Assembly: GCF_000688295.1 (NCBI RefSeq)
Contig: NZ_JHZF01000011.1
Coordinates: 1,520,288 to 1,584,287 of the forward strand
Source: Pseudooceanicola nanhaiensis DSM 18065
GTDB taxonomy: Bacteria; Pseudomonadota; Alphaproteobacteria; Rhodobacterales; Rhodobacteraceae
DNA: 64,000 nucleotides
Reading direction: 5' to 3'
The position numbers and the translations under genes are program-made. Positions 9,014-18,126 of the stretch are shown in pieces (the first letter of the stretch is position 1; the number at the start of each line of letters is the position of its first letter). Under the pieces are notes generated by a model. It was not told the origin of the DNA, searched no databases, and was given only the letters and a program-made list of their open reading frames with translations.

Positions 9014-9106
9014 CTCAGCCTCCTTGCCGCGGTGGTTCCTGTCGTTTGAAAGGACACTAGGGGGCGAGCGGTGAGCCGGACGTTAACGGACGCGCCTCAG
9101 GTGAGA

Positions 9107-9126
9107 CCGAATTGTCTAAAATTCGG
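9107..9126. other. Inverted repeat upstream of the histidine kinase
   Basis: CCGAATT and AATTCGG separated by 6 nt form a perfect 7-bp dyad in the 185-bp divergent region between the receiver operon and the kinase gene. It could be an operator or a short hairpin; no regulator is assigned. Confidence 0.3.
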
Positions 9127-9198
9127 AGCAGCCTGCCGACGGTCTTTACGTCGTGTTGAGACCTTTCGACCTAGTCCTTCCCGGCGGAGGACGCGACG

Positions 9199-9921
9199 AT
9201 GACGGCGGATGCGGGTCACCTTGAAAAGGCAGGCGGTGCGGAGGACAGCTTCGAGACATATCTGTATCTCATAACCCATGATCTGCGCGCCTGCTTCCGG
9301 GCGCTCAAGACGATCCCGGTCTGGATCGCCGAGGACCTGAACAACGCGGAGGTGCCGGCGGAAGTATATGCCCATCTGGAGATGCTGACGACCCAGGCGC
9401 TGCGGGGCGATCGGATGCTGATAGACCTGCGGGAATTCTCGCGTGTCGGCAGGCTCTCCAGCCCGCCCGTGACGGAAGACATCCGCAGCATAGCGGAGCG
9501 CTGCTGGAAGGCTCTGAGCCCGCCGGACACGGTAGAACTCGATCTGGATCAGGCGGAAGGTGCTGTCACGTTGCCGCACGAGGACGCCACGCGGCTCTTC
9601 TCCGCGCTGCTGGAGAACGCGGTCAAGCATCGCGATCGTCCCGAAGGTCACGTGCGGATCGTAAGCTCCTCCGAACCTGACGCGCGCATCCGGATCGAGG
9701 ACGACGGGCCGGGCATCGCGGAAGAGTACCGCGAGAAGGCGTTCGAGCTTCTCACCACGCTCAGGCCACGGGACGCATGCGAGGGCAGCGGAGTGGGGCT
9801 CGCGCTGGCCCGCAAGATCGTCGAGGCGGCGGGCGGGGTCATCGGCCTAGAGCACGTTCGCGCGGGCCGTGGACTGTGCGTTTCGATCCACCTGCCGCAA
9901 GGGGAGGATTTGGTCAATTGA
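9199..9921 (+). CDS. Sensor-less histidine kinase
   Basis: A 240-residue histidine kinase made only of the transmitter. The phospho-accepting histidine is H27 in LITHDLRACF. The ATPase domain shows an N box (LLENAVKH), a G1 box (DDGPGI) and a G2 box (GSGVGLAL). There is no transmembrane helix or sensor domain, so it is probably cytoplasmic and takes its input from a partner, perhaps the CheB-CheR-PAS protein nearby. The ATG follows GGCGGAGG. The two divergent receivers are the obvious candidate targets. Resemblance to bacteriophytochrome-type kinases is noted but not proven. Confidence 0.85.
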   Translation: MTADAGHLEKAGGAEDSFETYLYLITHDLRACFRALKTIPVWIAEDLNNAEVPAEVYAHLEMLTTQALRGDRMLIDLREFSRVGRLSSPPVTEDIRSIAERCWKALSPPDTVELDLDQAEGAVTLPHEDATRLFSALLENAVKHRDRPEGHVRIVSSSEPDARIRIEDDGPGIAEEYREKAFELLTTLRPRDACEGSGVGLALARKIVEAAGGVIGLEHVRAGRGLCVSIHLPQGEDLVN

Positions 9922-10211
9922 GGATGTGAAGACAGCAGGCCGCAACGGAAGACGTTGCCGGAAGGCAGTGGAGGGCGGACCAGGTTCGACGCGGCGTAAC
10001 GGCAGGCACCGATGGAAGTGGGAGAGCAGGCTGCAGATCGAGACGATGCGAAGCGATGCCTCGGGACCGCAGGCGGGGTCGTGACCCGGACGGGCGAAAT
10101 CCGACGTCATCGCCCGAATGGGAGCAGGCGCGTCAATAACGGTCGTGCAGCGCCGCGGGCAGAAACCGAAGCGCAGAGCGATGAGCAAGGGGCACGGCGC
10201 AAAGCGCTCAA

Positions 10212-10323
10212 GGCTGAGGGCTGAGGGCTGTGGGAACTGGGAACTTGGAACCGGGAACTTGGAACTTGGAACTTGGAACTTGGAACTTGGAACTTGGAAC
10301 TTGGAACTTGGAACTTGGAACCG
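10212..10323. repeat. Mosaic heptamer tandem repeat
   Basis: Sixteen heptamers in perfect register. Three GGCTGAG-type units (10212-10232) are followed by thirteen GGAACTT-type units (10233-10323). Within the latter, units 3 and 13 are GGAACCG, unit 1 is GGAACTG, and the other ten are identical. The array sits in a 632-bp stretch (9922-10553) with no convincing gene. Its flanks are also purine-rich and locally repetitive. The unit number probably varies between strains by slippage. Confidence 0.93.
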
Positions 10324-10497
10324 GGAAAAGCGCGGAGAGCCAATCGCCAAACGCCGAAAGCAAGATACCCGTCTCCCAGTGCTCCGCGGAACCACGACTG
10401 CGGATGGAGCATCGACAGAAGAAGACAAGCCTCACCCGCGCCAGCCCCGTTCCGTTGTCCACCCTGCATCAGGGTGCACCAAAAGCGCAGCGCTCCC

Positions 10498-10526
10498 TTG
10501 GCTCCCGGCGGCCCGCCTCCTATAAG
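10498..10526 (+). promoter_or_regulatory. Putative promoter of the his cluster
   Basis: -35 TTGGCT (10498-10503), a 17-bp spacer and -10 TATAAG (10521-10526), which would start transcription about 20 bp before the hisB ATG at 10554. The site supports this start, because the open frame itself continues far upstream into the repeat array. Confidence 0.55.
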
Positions 10527-10553
10527 GCCCCCGTCAGCGGCGTCGGAGGCACC

Positions 10554-11141
10554 ATGCGCAAGGCAGAGATCACGCGGAAGACGGCGGAGACCGAGATCAC
10601 GGTCCGCATCGACCTCGACGGCACCGGGCAGTATGACAACCGCACCGGCGTGGGGTTCTTCGACCACATGCTCGACCAGCTCGCCCGTCATTCGCTGATC
10701 GACATGCAGGTGCGATGCGACGGGGACCTGCACATCGACGACCACCATTCGGTCGAGGACACCGGCATCGCGATCGGGCAGGCTCTGGCGCAGGCGCTCG
10801 GCGACAAGCGCGGCATCCGGCGCTACGGCGCCTGCCTGCTGCCGATGGACGACGCGCTGGTGCGGGCGGCGCTCGACCTTTCCGGCCGGCCCTACCTCGT
10901 GTGGAACGTCGAGCTGCCGATGCCCAAGATCGGGACCTTCGACACCGAGCTGGTGCGCGAATTCTTCCAGGCGCTCAGCACCCACGGCGGCATCACGCTG
11001 CACGTGGACGCCTTGCACGGCTTCAACTCCCACCACATCGCCGAAGCGGCGTTCAAGGCCGTCGCACGCGCCCTGCGCGAGGCGGTCGAGACCGACGCGC
11101 GCAAGGCCGACGCGATCCCCTCGACCAAGGGCGCGCTCTGA
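10554..11141 (+). CDS. hisB: Imidazoleglycerol-phosphate dehydratase
   Basis: HisB dehydrates imidazoleglycerol phosphate to imidazoleacetol phosphate. The 195-residue protein is the monofunctional form, without the phosphatase domain found in enterics. The duplicated metal-binding histidine motifs are visible: [22 protein letters not shown] and [13 protein letters not shown]. The ATG has GGAGG at a good distance. The frame is open upstream, but that part is repeat and promoter DNA. hisH follows after 4 nt. Confidence 0.96.
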   Translation: MRKAEITRKTAETEITVRIDLDGTGQYDNRTGVGFFDHMLDQLARHSLIDMQVRCDGDLHIDDHHSVEDTGIAIGQALAQALGDKRGIRRYGACLLPMDDALVRAALDLSGRPYLVWNVELPMPKIGTFDTELVREFFQALSTHGGITLHVDALHGFNSHHIAEAAFKAVARALREAVETDARKADAIPSTKGAL

Positions 11142-11145
11142 GCCG

Positions 11146-11784
11146 ATGCTGACCGTCCTGATCGACTACGAAAGCGGCAACCTGCACTCGGCCGAAAAGG
11201 CCTTCCAGCGCATGGCGCGGGAGACCGGCGGCGGTGAGGTGATCGTCTCGGACCGGGCCGAGGATGTCGCCCGCGCCGACCGGATCGTCCTGCCGGGCGA
11301 TGGCGCCTTCCCGGCCTGCTGTGCGGCGCTGAAGGGGCGCGAGAACCTCTTCGACGCGCTGAAGGAGGCGGTCGAGGTCAAGGCCCGGCCCTTCCTCGGC
11401 ATCTGCGTCGGCATGCAGCTGATGGCGCGCATCGGCCACGAATACCACGAGACGGCGGGCCTCGGCTGGATCGACGGAGAGGTCGAGCGGATCCGGCCCG
11501 CCGACCCGGCGCTGAAGGTGCCGCACATGGGTTGGAACGATCTGGTCGTGGACCAGCCGCACCCGGTTCTTGACGGGATCGAGACCGGGCAGCACGCCTA
11601 CTTCGTGCATTCCTACCACATGCGCGTGAGCGACCGGACCCAGCTTCTGGCCCATGCGGAGTACGGCGCGCCGATCACCGCGATCGTCGGGCGGGACACG
11701 ATGATCGGCACCCAGTTCCACCCGGAGAAGAGCCAGCAGACCGGCCTCAGGCTGATCGCGAATTTCCTCGCCTGGACACCGTGA
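11146..11784 (+). CDS. hisH: Imidazole glycerol phosphate synthase, glutaminase subunit
   Basis: HisH releases ammonia from glutamine and passes it to HisF, with which it forms IGP synthase. The 212-residue class-I glutaminase has the triad C87 (LGICVGMQ), H192 and E194 (QFHPEK). The oxyanion strand region PGDGAF is also present. It lies 4 nt after hisB. hisA follows 585 bp later, beyond a DUF2147 gene on the other strand. Confidence 0.95.
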   Translation: MLTVLIDYESGNLHSAEKAFQRMARETGGGEVIVSDRAEDVARADRIVLPGDGAFPACCAALKGRENLFDALKEAVEVKARPFLGICVGMQLMARIGHEYHETAGLGWIDGEVERIRPADPALKVPHMGWNDLVVDQPHPVLDGIETGQHAYFVHSYHMRVSDRTQLLAHAEYGAPITAIVGRDTMIGTQFHPEKSQQTGLRLIANFLAWTP

Positions 11785-11861
11785 CGGCGGACACCCACCC
11801 GGAAAGACGCGGATCAGGCGATGCGGGCCGGGCCTGAGCCCGTCCCCGCACTCTCAGCCGA

Positions 11862-12245
11862 TCACCGGGCCCGGGTCCAGTTCTGCCCGAGGCAGATCGG
11901 ACCGATGCAGCCCGAGACCTTCAGATTGTCGCCCGACATCTGCATCTTGGACTTGTAGACCTTGTCGTTCGACGGTCGCCAGATCTTGCCGTTGGCATAG
12001 GCGCCGCCGCCCTGGGGCTCCATGTCCCAGACCAGGGCCTTGCCGATGCTCGGGCTTTTGTATTCGCCACCGGAATTGAAGGTCCGGGCGATGGTGCCGC
12101 AGATCTTCGCACCGCAGGGCGCCATCCGGACGATCGCATAGGCGCCGTCGTCGACTTCGGTCTTCCACATGCCCTCGACGGGATCGGCAGAGGCCGCGCC
12201 GGCAGTGAGGGCAAGCGCCGCGGCGGCGGCGAGGCGTTTCAGCAT
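11862..12245 (-). CDS. DUF2147 family exported protein
   Basis: A 127-residue exported protein. The N-terminal 20 residues form a clear signal peptide (K/R, then an alanine/leucine core, ending ASA). I start at ATG 12245 because GGAGG lies 7 nt upstream and the signal peptide begins there. The mature part resembles DUF2147 proteins: a GMWKTE start, paired cysteines ([24 protein letters not shown]) and an [17 protein letters not shown] block. The function is unknown; the family is beta-rich and periplasmic. It is inserted in antisense orientation between hisH and hisA, so it is expressed separately. Confidence 0.82.
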   Translation of the reverse strand: MLKRLAAAAALALTAGAASADPVEGMWKTEVDDGAYAIVRMAPCGAKICGTIARTFNSGGEYKSPSIGKALVWDMEPQGGGAYANGKIWRPSNDKVYKSKMQMSGDNLKVSGCIGPICLGQNWTRAR

Positions 12246-12369
12246 GAGGGGTCCTCCCGTGACTCGTGCGGGCCGAGTGTTGCGGGGGAACGGCGCCCGG
12301 ACAAGTCCGATTGCAAATTGCGTCACGTCATGCGACAGCCCCGCCATCCCGAAAAGACCGGAGCGCGCC

Positions 12370-13092
12370 ATGATCCTCTACCCCGCCATCGACCTCAAGG
12401 ACGGGCAAGCCGTCCGGCTGCTGCACGGCGAGATGGACAAGGCCACGGTCTTCAACGACGACCCGGCCGCGCAGGCGCGGGCCTTCGTGGCGGCGGGCTG
12501 CGAATGGCTGCACCTCGTGGACCTGAACGGCGCCTTCGCCGGCGCACCGGTCAACGCGGCGGCGGTCGAGGCGATCCTGGCCGAAACGCGGGTGCCCGCC
12601 CAGCTCGGCGGCGGCATCCGGGACATGAAGACCATCGAGGCCTGGCTGGACAAGGGGCTGGCGCGGGTCATCCTCGGCACGGTCGCGGTCGAGAACCCTG
12701 CGCTCGTGCGCGAGGCCGCAGCGGCCTTTCCGGGCAAGGTGGCGGTCGGCATCGACGCCCGCAACGGAAGGGTCGCGACCCGGGGCTGGGCCGAGGAAAC
12801 GAATGTCGAGGTCACCGAGCTTGCCCGCAGTTTCGAGGACGCGGGCGTCGCAGCGATCATCTACACCGACATCATGCGCGACGGGGCGATGAAGGGCCCG
12901 AACATCGAAGCGACCGCGGCCCTGGCGCGCGCGGTGGCGATCCCCGTGATCGCGAGCGGCGGGGTCTCCTCGCTCGATGACCTGATCGCGCTGCGCGACT
13001 GCGGCGCGGAGCTGAACGGCGCGATTTCGGGGCGGGCGCTCTATGACGGCGCGCTCGATCTCGGCGCGGCGCTTCAGGCTCTGAAAGGGTGA
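12370..13092 (+). CDS. hisA: ProFAR isomerase (phosphoribosylformimino-AICAR-phosphate isomerase)
   Basis: HisA opens the ribose ring of ProFAR by an Amadori rearrangement. The 240-residue TIM barrel has the catalytic aspartate in YPAIDLKDG (residue 8) and the second in YTDIMRDG. The phosphate loops are GGGIRD and ASGGV. ATG 12370 gives the usual N-terminus; the frame is open upstream without homologous sequence. A small membrane protein gene overlaps its stop codon. Confidence 0.95.
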   Translation: MILYPAIDLKDGQAVRLLHGEMDKATVFNDDPAAQARAFVAAGCEWLHLVDLNGAFAGAPVNAAAVEAILAETRVPAQLGGGIRDMKTIEAWLDKGLARVILGTVAVENPALVREAAAAFPGKVAVGIDARNGRVATRGWAEETNVEVTELARSFEDAGVAAIIYTDIMRDGAMKGPNIEATAALARAVAIPVIASGGVSSLDDLIALRDCGAELNGAISGRALYDGALDLGAALQALKG

Positions 13093-13370
13093 AACGGGCG
13101 ACCCGCGCGGTCCTGCTGACAGCGCTCGCGGTCTGTTTCCTGCCGCTCGTGGCGGTGGTGGCCTCGAGCTGGTTCGCCCAATGGAACGGCTGCACGTTGC
13201 ACGAAGGGTTCTCGAACCCCTGCGTCGTGAACGGCGTCGATTACGGCGAAACGCTCTCGACGCTTTTCGTCTCGGGCTGGTTCATGCTGCTGACGCTGCC
13301 CGTGGCCTTCATCCTCGTGATCATCCTCGGGGTGATGGGCCTGCGCGACCTGATCCGGCGGCGGGGCTGA
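13089..13370 (+). CDS. Small membrane protein of unknown function
   Basis: A 93-residue protein starting at GTG 13089, which overlaps the hisA stop by 4 nt, so it is probably translated by coupling. Two hydrophobic helices are visible (about 7-26 and 60-84) with a loop between them that holds two cysteines ([16 protein letters not shown]). The basic C-terminus LRDLIRRRG suggests a cytoplasmic end. I do not recognise a family. Similar small genes between hisA and hisF occur in related bacteria. Confidence 0.65.
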   Translation: MKRATRAVLLTALAVCFLPLVAVVASSWFAQWNGCTLHEGFSNPCVVNGVDYGETLSTLFVSGWFMLLTLPVAFILVIILGVMGLRDLIRRRG

Positions 13371-13373
13371 GCC

Positions 13374-13511
13374 TCAGCCGGGCCCGTCCAGCGGCGACGG
13401 CGCCGCTTCGGCGACATTGTGGGGTTCGGGCGGATGGCCCGGCGTGCCGGGGAACATGTTGGCGGCGAGAATACTGACGACAAACGCGATCAGGACGATG
13501 ACTTCCTTCAA
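13374..13511 (-). CDS. Possible 45-residue membrane peptide
   Basis: On the minus strand, a 45-codon frame starts at TTG 13511 behind AAAGGAAAGG. It encodes one hydrophobic helix ([18 protein letters not shown]) followed by a proline-rich tail. It is convergent with the preceding small membrane gene and ends 3 nt beyond it. There is no ATG start, so this is a tentative call; the clean helix and the purine-rich leader support it. Confidence 0.4.
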   Translation of the reverse strand: MKEVIVLIAFVVSILAANMFPGTPGHPPEPHNVAEAAPSPLDGPG

Positions 13512-13606
13512 GACCTTTCCTTTCCGTTGCAGGAAACCAACCCGTCCCCCCTGCCCCGGTTCCGCCGCCGCTTTACGGCCGGCACGCGCTCGCCTATGAG
13601 ACGGAC

Positions 13607-14368
13607 ATGCTGAAGACCCGCATCATCCCCTGCCTGGACGTGGCCGACGGCCGCGTCGTGAAAGGCGTGAACTTCGTCGACCTGCGCGACGCGGGCGACC
13701 CGGTGGACGCCGCCCGCGCCTATGACGCGGCGGGCGCGGACGAGATCTGCTTCCTCGACATCCACGCCACGCACGAGAACCGCGGCACGATGTTCGAGGT
13801 CGTCACCCGCACCGCCGAAAGCTGCTATGTGCCGCTGACGGTCGGCGGCGGCGTGCGGACGGTGCAGGACGTGCGCAACCTGCTGCTCGCCGGGGCGGAC
13901 AAGGTCAGCTTCAACTCCGCCGCGCTGGCCAATCCCGACGTGGTGGCCGCGGCCGCGGACCATTTCGGCGCGCAATGCATCGTGGTGGCGATCGACGCGA
14001 AGACCGTGGCGCCGGGCAAGTGGGAGTGCTTCACCCACGGCGGGCGGAAGCCGACGGGCATCGACGCCGTCGAATTCGCCGTGAAGATGGCGGAAAAGGG
14101 CGCCGGAGAGATCCTGCTGACCTCGATGGACCGCGACGGAACGCGCGCGGGCTTCAACCTGCCGCTGACGCGCGCGATCTCGGACGCGGTGCCGGTGCCG
14201 GTCATCGCGAGCGGAGGCGTCGGCACGCTCGACCACCTGGTCGAGGGGATCACCGAGGGCCATGCCTCGGCCGTGCTCGCCGCCTCGATCTTCCATTTCG
14301 GCGATCACACCATCGCCGAGGCCAAGGCGCACATGGCCGCGGCCGGTATCCCGATGAGGCTGACATGA
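13607..14368 (+). CDS. hisF: Imidazole glycerol phosphate synthase, cyclase subunit
   Basis: HisF uses ammonia from HisH to convert PRFAR to imidazoleglycerol phosphate and AICAR. The 253-residue TIM barrel has both catalytic aspartates, D11 (IIPCLDV) and the one in VVAIDAKT (about 130). The phosphate loops TVGGGVRT and ASGGVGT are also present. Its last four bases overlap the hisE start (ATGA), so the two are coupled. Confidence 0.96.
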   Translation: MLKTRIIPCLDVADGRVVKGVNFVDLRDAGDPVDAARAYDAAGADEICFLDIHATHENRGTMFEVVTRTAESCYVPLTVGGGVRTVQDVRNLLLAGADKVSFNSAALANPDVVAAAADHFGAQCIVVAIDAKTVAPGKWECFTHGGRKPTGIDAVEFAVKMAEKGAGEILLTSMDRDGTRAGFNLPLTRAISDAVPVPVIASGGVGTLDHLVEGITEGHASAVLAASIFHFGDHTIAEAKAHMAAAGIPMRLT

Positions 14369-14679
14369 GCACGCTGCACGACCTTGCGGCCACCGTGATG
14401 GCCCGCCGCGGCGCCGATCCGGACAGTTCGTGGACCGCGAAGCTGCTCTCCAAGGGGCCGGAGAAATGCGCCGAGAAATTCGGCGAAGAGGCGATCGAGG
14501 CCATCGTCGAGGCGGTGAAGGGCGACCGCGAGCGGCTGACCTCGGAGGCGGCGGACGTGCTCTACCACCTGCTCGTCATGCTCGCGGCCCGCGACGTGAC
14601 GCTGGCCGAGGTCGAGGCCGAACTGGCCCGGCGCGAAGGCACCTCGGGCATCGCCGAGAAGGCCGCGCGCGGGGGCTGA
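14365..14679 (+). CDS. hisE: Phosphoribosyl-ATP pyrophosphatase
   Basis: HisE removes pyrophosphate from phosphoribosyl-ATP, the second histidine step. The 104-residue all-alpha MazG-like protein has the conserved [14 protein letters not shown] and [13 protein letters not shown] acidic metal-binding helices. It starts inside the hisF stop (ATGA). It is not fused to HisI, which is absent here. It ends the plus-strand run; the following DUF1028 gene converges on it from 10 bp away. Confidence 0.94.
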   Translation: MSTLHDLAATVMARRGADPDSSWTAKLLSKGPEKCAEKFGEEAIEAIVEAVKGDRERLTSEAADVLYHLLVMLAARDVTLAEVEAELARREGTSGIAEKAARGG

Positions 14680-14688
14680 CCCTCCCCG

Positions 14689-15363
14689 TCACTCGTTCCC
14701 GGGCACACCGTAGGAGGGCGCCGCGCGGGGGTCGAGGGCACGGGTCACATAATCCTCCATCTGGGGCTCGTAGACCGCCCAGGCGGCCTCGAGCGCCGAG
14801 ATCGGGCAATCCTCGGTCCAGTCGATGCGCAGCTCGGCCAGCGGCCAGCTCTGGCTGTCGACCAGCAGGAGGCCCGCAGAATGGACCGGCCCGGCCTCTC
14901 CCCCGGCATCGAGCCCGGCGCGCAGGGCGCCCAGAAGGCGCGCGCCGAGGTGGCCGGCGGCAGTGTGGAAGTGGTCGGTCATGGCCCCGGGCACGCCCGC
15001 GTCGGCCAGCAGGTTGCCCGCCGCGGCGGCGTCGGGACAGCGCGCCTCGGCCCAGAGGCCCAGCACCTGCGCGCCCGACAGGATCGCGGGCGCGCCCGCG
15101 GTGCCGACGGCCAGAACCTGCCGCCAGTCCATATGCGCGCCGGTCCGCGCCAGGATCGCCAGAGCCTCCTCGGCCGTCGCGCCCCGTTCCATGAGGTCGA
15201 GCGCCTGCGGCCCGAGCCGCGGATCGGTCACGTTCTGCGTCGCGACCGCCCCGACTCCGGCGCGCGCGAAGGCGCAGCGCGCGGCCACGGCGGGCGAGGA
15301 GGACGAGATCGCCACCCCGAACATGCCGGTCGTCGAACAGCGGCCCGTGATGGAAAAGGTCAT
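14689..15363 (-). CDS. DUF1028 family Ntn-hydrolase-like protein
   Basis: A 224-residue DUF1028 protein. The N-terminal TFSITGR, an early GVAISSSSPAV, and the central ATQNVTDPRLGPQALDLM match the family, whose fold resembles N-terminal nucleophile hydrolases. The biochemical function is unknown. The ATG has a strong SD (GGAGGTGAC). It is the last gene of a minus-strand run SDR, creatininase-like, isoaspartyl peptidase, flavin monooxygenase, RidA, DUF1028. This context suggests amide or organic-nitrogen catabolism. Confidence 0.85.
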   Translation of the reverse strand: MTFSITGRCSTTGMFGVAISSSSPAVAARCAFARAGVGAVATQNVTDPRLGPQALDLMERGATAEEALAILARTGAHMDWRQVLAVGTAGAPAILSGAQVLGLWAEARCPDAAAAGNLLADAGVPGAMTDHFHTAAGHLGARLLGALRAGLDAGGEAGPVHSAGLLLVDSQSWPLAELRIDWTEDCPISALEAAWAVYEPQMEDYVTRALDPRAAPSYGVPGNE

Positions 15364-15414
15364 GTCACCTCCGGTCAGCGGATGCCGGGCCGCAGCCCGG
15401 CGGTTTCGGGCGGC

Positions 15415-15843
15415 TCACGCCGCGTCCCCGTCCGGGATCACCGCGGTGGCGTCGATCTCGACCAGCCATTCGGGCCGCGCGAGCGCCACCACGACGAGCC
15501 CGGTGCAGACCGGGTGCACGCCCCTGATGTAATCGCCCATCGTGCGATAGACCGCCTCGCGGTGGCGCACGTCGGTCAGGTAGACCACCAGCTTCGTCAC
15601 GTGCTCCATCCGGCCGCCGCATTCCTCGACCAGCTGACGGATGTTGGCCATCACCTTGTGGGTCTGCGCCACCGGGTCGCTGCTGGAGATGCTCTCGGCG
15701 GTGTCGAGGTCCTGCGGGCACTGGCCGCGCAGGAAGATCGTCGTGCCGCCCCGGGCGACCACGGCCTGCGCGAGGTCGTTGTCGAGCTTCTGCTCGGGAT
15801 AGGTGTCGCGGGTGTTGAACCTGCGGTGACGGTAATGCGCCAT
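15415..15843 (-). CDS. RidA (YjgF/YER057c/UK114) family protein
   Basis: A 142-residue RidA-family protein. Family members hydrolyse reactive enamines/imines or related N-C bonds, often within catabolic operons. The C-terminal signature ARPEWLVEIDATAVI and the segment TKLVVYLTDVRHREAV are typical. It lies 51 bp upstream of DUF1028 and 27 bp downstream of the flavin monooxygenase in the same operon. It is probably a substrate-specific member of the pathway and not the housekeeping RidA. The exact substrate is unknown. Confidence 0.88.
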   Translation of the reverse strand: MAHYRHRRFNTRDTYPEQKLDNDLAQAVVARGGTTIFLRGQCPQDLDTAESISSSDPVAQTHKVMANIRQLVEECGGRMEHVTKLVVYLTDVRHREAVYRTMGDYIRGVHPVCTGLVVVALARPEWLVEIDATAVIPDGDAA

Positions 15844-15870
15844 GGATCGGGTCCTTCCCGTGGTTGGGTT

Positions 15871-17121
15871 TCAGCTCTTTTCGTAGGCCTGGTAATTGCG
15901 CTGCACCCCGATGTGGGTCGCGATGTACTTCGCGTCATACCAGCAGCCGTAGATGAACGACGAGGCCCGGTTGGTCAGGTCCGGCAGGCCGAGGAAGTAG
16001 ATCCCCGGCTCGGCCGAGATGCCGCGCTTGTGCCACGGCGTGCCGTCCTCGTGAAAGGCGCCGACCTGCAGCCAGCCGAAATCGAAGCGGAAGCCCGTGG
16101 CCCAGATGATCGTGCCGATCCCGGCTTGCGCGAGGTCGAGCTGCCGGATCGGGGTCGTGACGCAATCCGGATCGGGCGTGATCTCCCAGGCCGCGGGCTC
16201 GGGCGGCAGGTCGATGCCGGTGCGGGCGACATAGTCGTCGGCCTCGCGCAGCACCTCGAGATAGGCGCGGTCGCCCTCCTGCAGGTTCCGGCCGAGGTCG
16301 TCCGCGATCCGCAGCACGCCCTCGTCCCAGCCCTCGGTCATGCCGAGAACGGTGATCCCCATGTGGCCGAGCCGGCGGAAATCGACCGTGCGCCCGCCGT
16401 CGTAGCCGCTCACCGCAAAGGCCACGTGCTTCTTCTTCGGCGTGGTCGTGATCTCGTCCCACTTGCCAAGCACGCCCAGCCACCAGACGTAATCGCGCTC
16501 GCGATAGGCGCGCGGCGGGCGGTAATGCTCGCCGATCGACAGGTAGACCTCGCGCCCGGCAAGACAGAGCTCCTCCGCGATCTGGCAGCCCGAGGCGCCG
16601 CCGCCGACCACCAGGACCGCCCCCTCGGGCAGCGCCTCCGGGCTGCGGTAGGACGAGGAATGGAGCTGCGTCACCCCCGCCCCGTCGGGCACGATCGCGG
16701 GGATGGAAGGGACTTGGAACGGGCCGGTCGCCGCGACGACGCGCTGCGCCTCGATCTCGCCCGCCGAGGTCTCGACCCGGAAGCCGGGCCGCCCGTCGCA
16801 GCGGCGCACGCGCGTCACCTCGACCCCGGTGCGGATCGGCGCGTCGATCATCCGCGCGTAATCCTCGAAATAGCGCGCCATCCGTGCCTTCGGCGGGAAG
16901 GCATCGGGATGGACGTCGTCGAAGGCGAGGTTGGGGAACCGGTCATGCCATGCCGGGCCGTTCGCCACGAGCGAGTCCCAGCGTTTCGAGTGCCACGCCT
17001 CGGCCACCCGGTCGCGTTCGAACACGAGGTGCGGGATCTGCATCTCGCTCAGGTGCTCGCTCATGGCGATCCCCGCCTGCCCTGCTCCGACGACGAGCGT
17101 GTCGATCCGTTCCCGTGTCAT
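15871..17121 (-). CDS. Flavin-containing monooxygenase-like oxidoreductase
   Basis: A 416-residue FAD/NAD(P)-binding protein. The FAD Rossmann motif GAGQAG is at 12-17, and a second dinucleotide motif VVGGGASG lies near 170. A late ATGF motif (IIWATGFRFDFGWL) is typical of class-B monooxygenases. The start ATG 17121 is chosen because it lies 11 residues before the FAD loop and follows AGGAC; the frame extends 24 codons further upstream. The family oxygenates soft nucleophiles (N or S) or ketones. It is the fourth gene of the six-gene operon. Confidence 0.85.
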   Translation of the reverse strand: MTRERIDTLVVGAGQAGIAMSEHLSEMQIPHLVFERDRVAEAWHSKRWDSLVANGPAWHDRFPNLAFDDVHPDAFPPKARMARYFEDYARMIDAPIRTGVEVTRVRRCDGRPGFRVETSAGEIEAQRVVAATGPFQVPSIPAIVPDGAGVTQLHSSSYRSPEALPEGAVLVVGGGASGCQIAEELCLAGREVYLSIGEHYRPPRAYRERDYVWWLGVLGKWDEITTTPKKKHVAFAVSGYDGGRTVDFRRLGHMGITVLGMTEGWDEGVLRIADDLGRNLQEGDRAYLEVLREADDYVARTGIDLPPEPAAWEITPDPDCVTTPIRQLDLAQAGIGTIIWATGFRFDFGWLQVGAFHEDGTPWHKRGISAEPGIYFLGLPDLTNRASSFIYGCWYDAKYIATHIGVQRNYQAYEKS

Positions 17122-17198
17122 GGTCCCCGTCCTGCTGCCGGCGGCCAGACTGGGGCCTCGCGCCGCAAGTGGAAAGCGGAAAGTCCCGCGCACGCCGA

Positions 17199-18122
17199 TC
17201 AGCGGTAGATCGCGGTCTCGGGTGCCGCGCCTTCGCGCACGCTGGCGCGGTACATGCCCTCGCAGTTGAAGGGCAGCGCCAGGGTGCCGTCCCGGTCGAC
17301 CGCGATCACCCCGCCCGAGCCGTCGTTGCGGCCCAGATCCTCCATCACCACGTGGCGCGCCGCCTGATCGAGCGTCTCGCCCGCGTGGCGCATCCGGGCG
17401 GCGATCTCGGCCCCGGCGGTGTAGCGGATGAACACCTCGCCGTGGCCGGTGCCCGAGACGGCGCAGGTGGCGTTGTCGGCGAAGCAGCCCGCGCCGGGGA
17501 TCGGCGTGTCGCCGACGCGGCCCGGCAGCTTCGCCGTCATCCCGCCGGTCGAGGTCGCGGCGGCGAGGTTCCCGTCCCGGTCGCGCGCCACCGCGCCCAC
17601 GGTGCCATGGCGGCGGGCCGGATCGTCGCTCTCCTCGCCCCGCGCGCGCATCGCGAGCGTGTCCTGCAGCGCGTCCCAGCGGGACTGGGTGAAGAAATAC
17701 GCCTCCGCCTCGAAGGGCAGTCCGGCCTCCTGCGCGACCTGCAGCGCCATCGGGCCGATCAGGCAGACATGCGGCGTGCGCTCCATCACCGCGCGGGCGG
17801 CGCGGATCGGGTTGCGGGGGCCGAAGATGCCCGCGACGGCACCGGCGGCACGGTCGCGCCCGTCCATGATGCAGGCGTCCATCTCCTGTCTGCCCTCGCT
17901 GGTGAAGACCGCGCCGCGCCCGGCGTTGAAGAGCGGCTCGTCCTCCAGCGCGCAGACCGCGGCCGTCACCGCGTCGAGCGCCGCGCCGCCCTCGCGCAGC
18001 ACCGCCTCTCCGGCCTCGAGCGCGCGGGCGAGGGCTGCGTGATAGGCCGCCTCCTTCTCGGGGGTCATCGCGGATTTCAGGATCGTCCCGGCGCCGCCGT
18101 GGATCGCGAGTGCGTAGGGCAT
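17199..18122 (-). CDS. Isoaspartyl peptidase / plant-type L-asparaginase
   Basis: A 307-residue Ntn hydrolase. The protein autocleaves before the nucleophile T174 (RRHGTVGAVA) into alpha and beta chains. It hydrolyses beta-aspartyl peptides or asparagine. Other family features are LAIHGGAGT at the N-terminus, NAGRGAVF and GGMTAKLPGRVGDTPIPGAG (substrate and product binding). It starts 4 bp after the creatininase-like gene. No signal peptide is seen, so it is cytoplasmic. Confidence 0.92.
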   Translation of the reverse strand: MPYALAIHGGAGTILKSAMTPEKEAAYHAALARALEAGEAVLREGGAALDAVTAAVCALEDEPLFNAGRGAVFTSEGRQEMDACIMDGRDRAAGAVAGIFGPRNPIRAARAVMERTPHVCLIGPMALQVAQEAGLPFEAEAYFFTQSRWDALQDTLAMRARGEESDDPARRHGTVGAVARDRDGNLAAATSTGGMTAKLPGRVGDTPIPGAGCFADNATCAVSGTGHGEVFIRYTAGAEIAARMRHAGETLDQAARHVVMEDLGRNDGSGGVIAVDRDGTLALPFNCEGMYRASVREGAAPETAIYR

Positions 18123-18126
18123 GTCG

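Noticed and set aside
10233-10323. Repeated GGAAC as -35 elements for the general stress sigma factor EcfG
   Set aside because: The matching GTT -10 element at 16-17 bp is missing throughout the array; the GGAAC copies come from the tandem repeat.
10212-10323. CRISPR array
   Set aside because: The units are 7 bp with no spacers, and there are no cas genes.
10118-10525. Open frames rich in repeated WNLELGT residues
   Set aside because: They arise from translation of the heptamer array (21-nt period). There is no ribosome binding site, and the his promoter lies inside the region.
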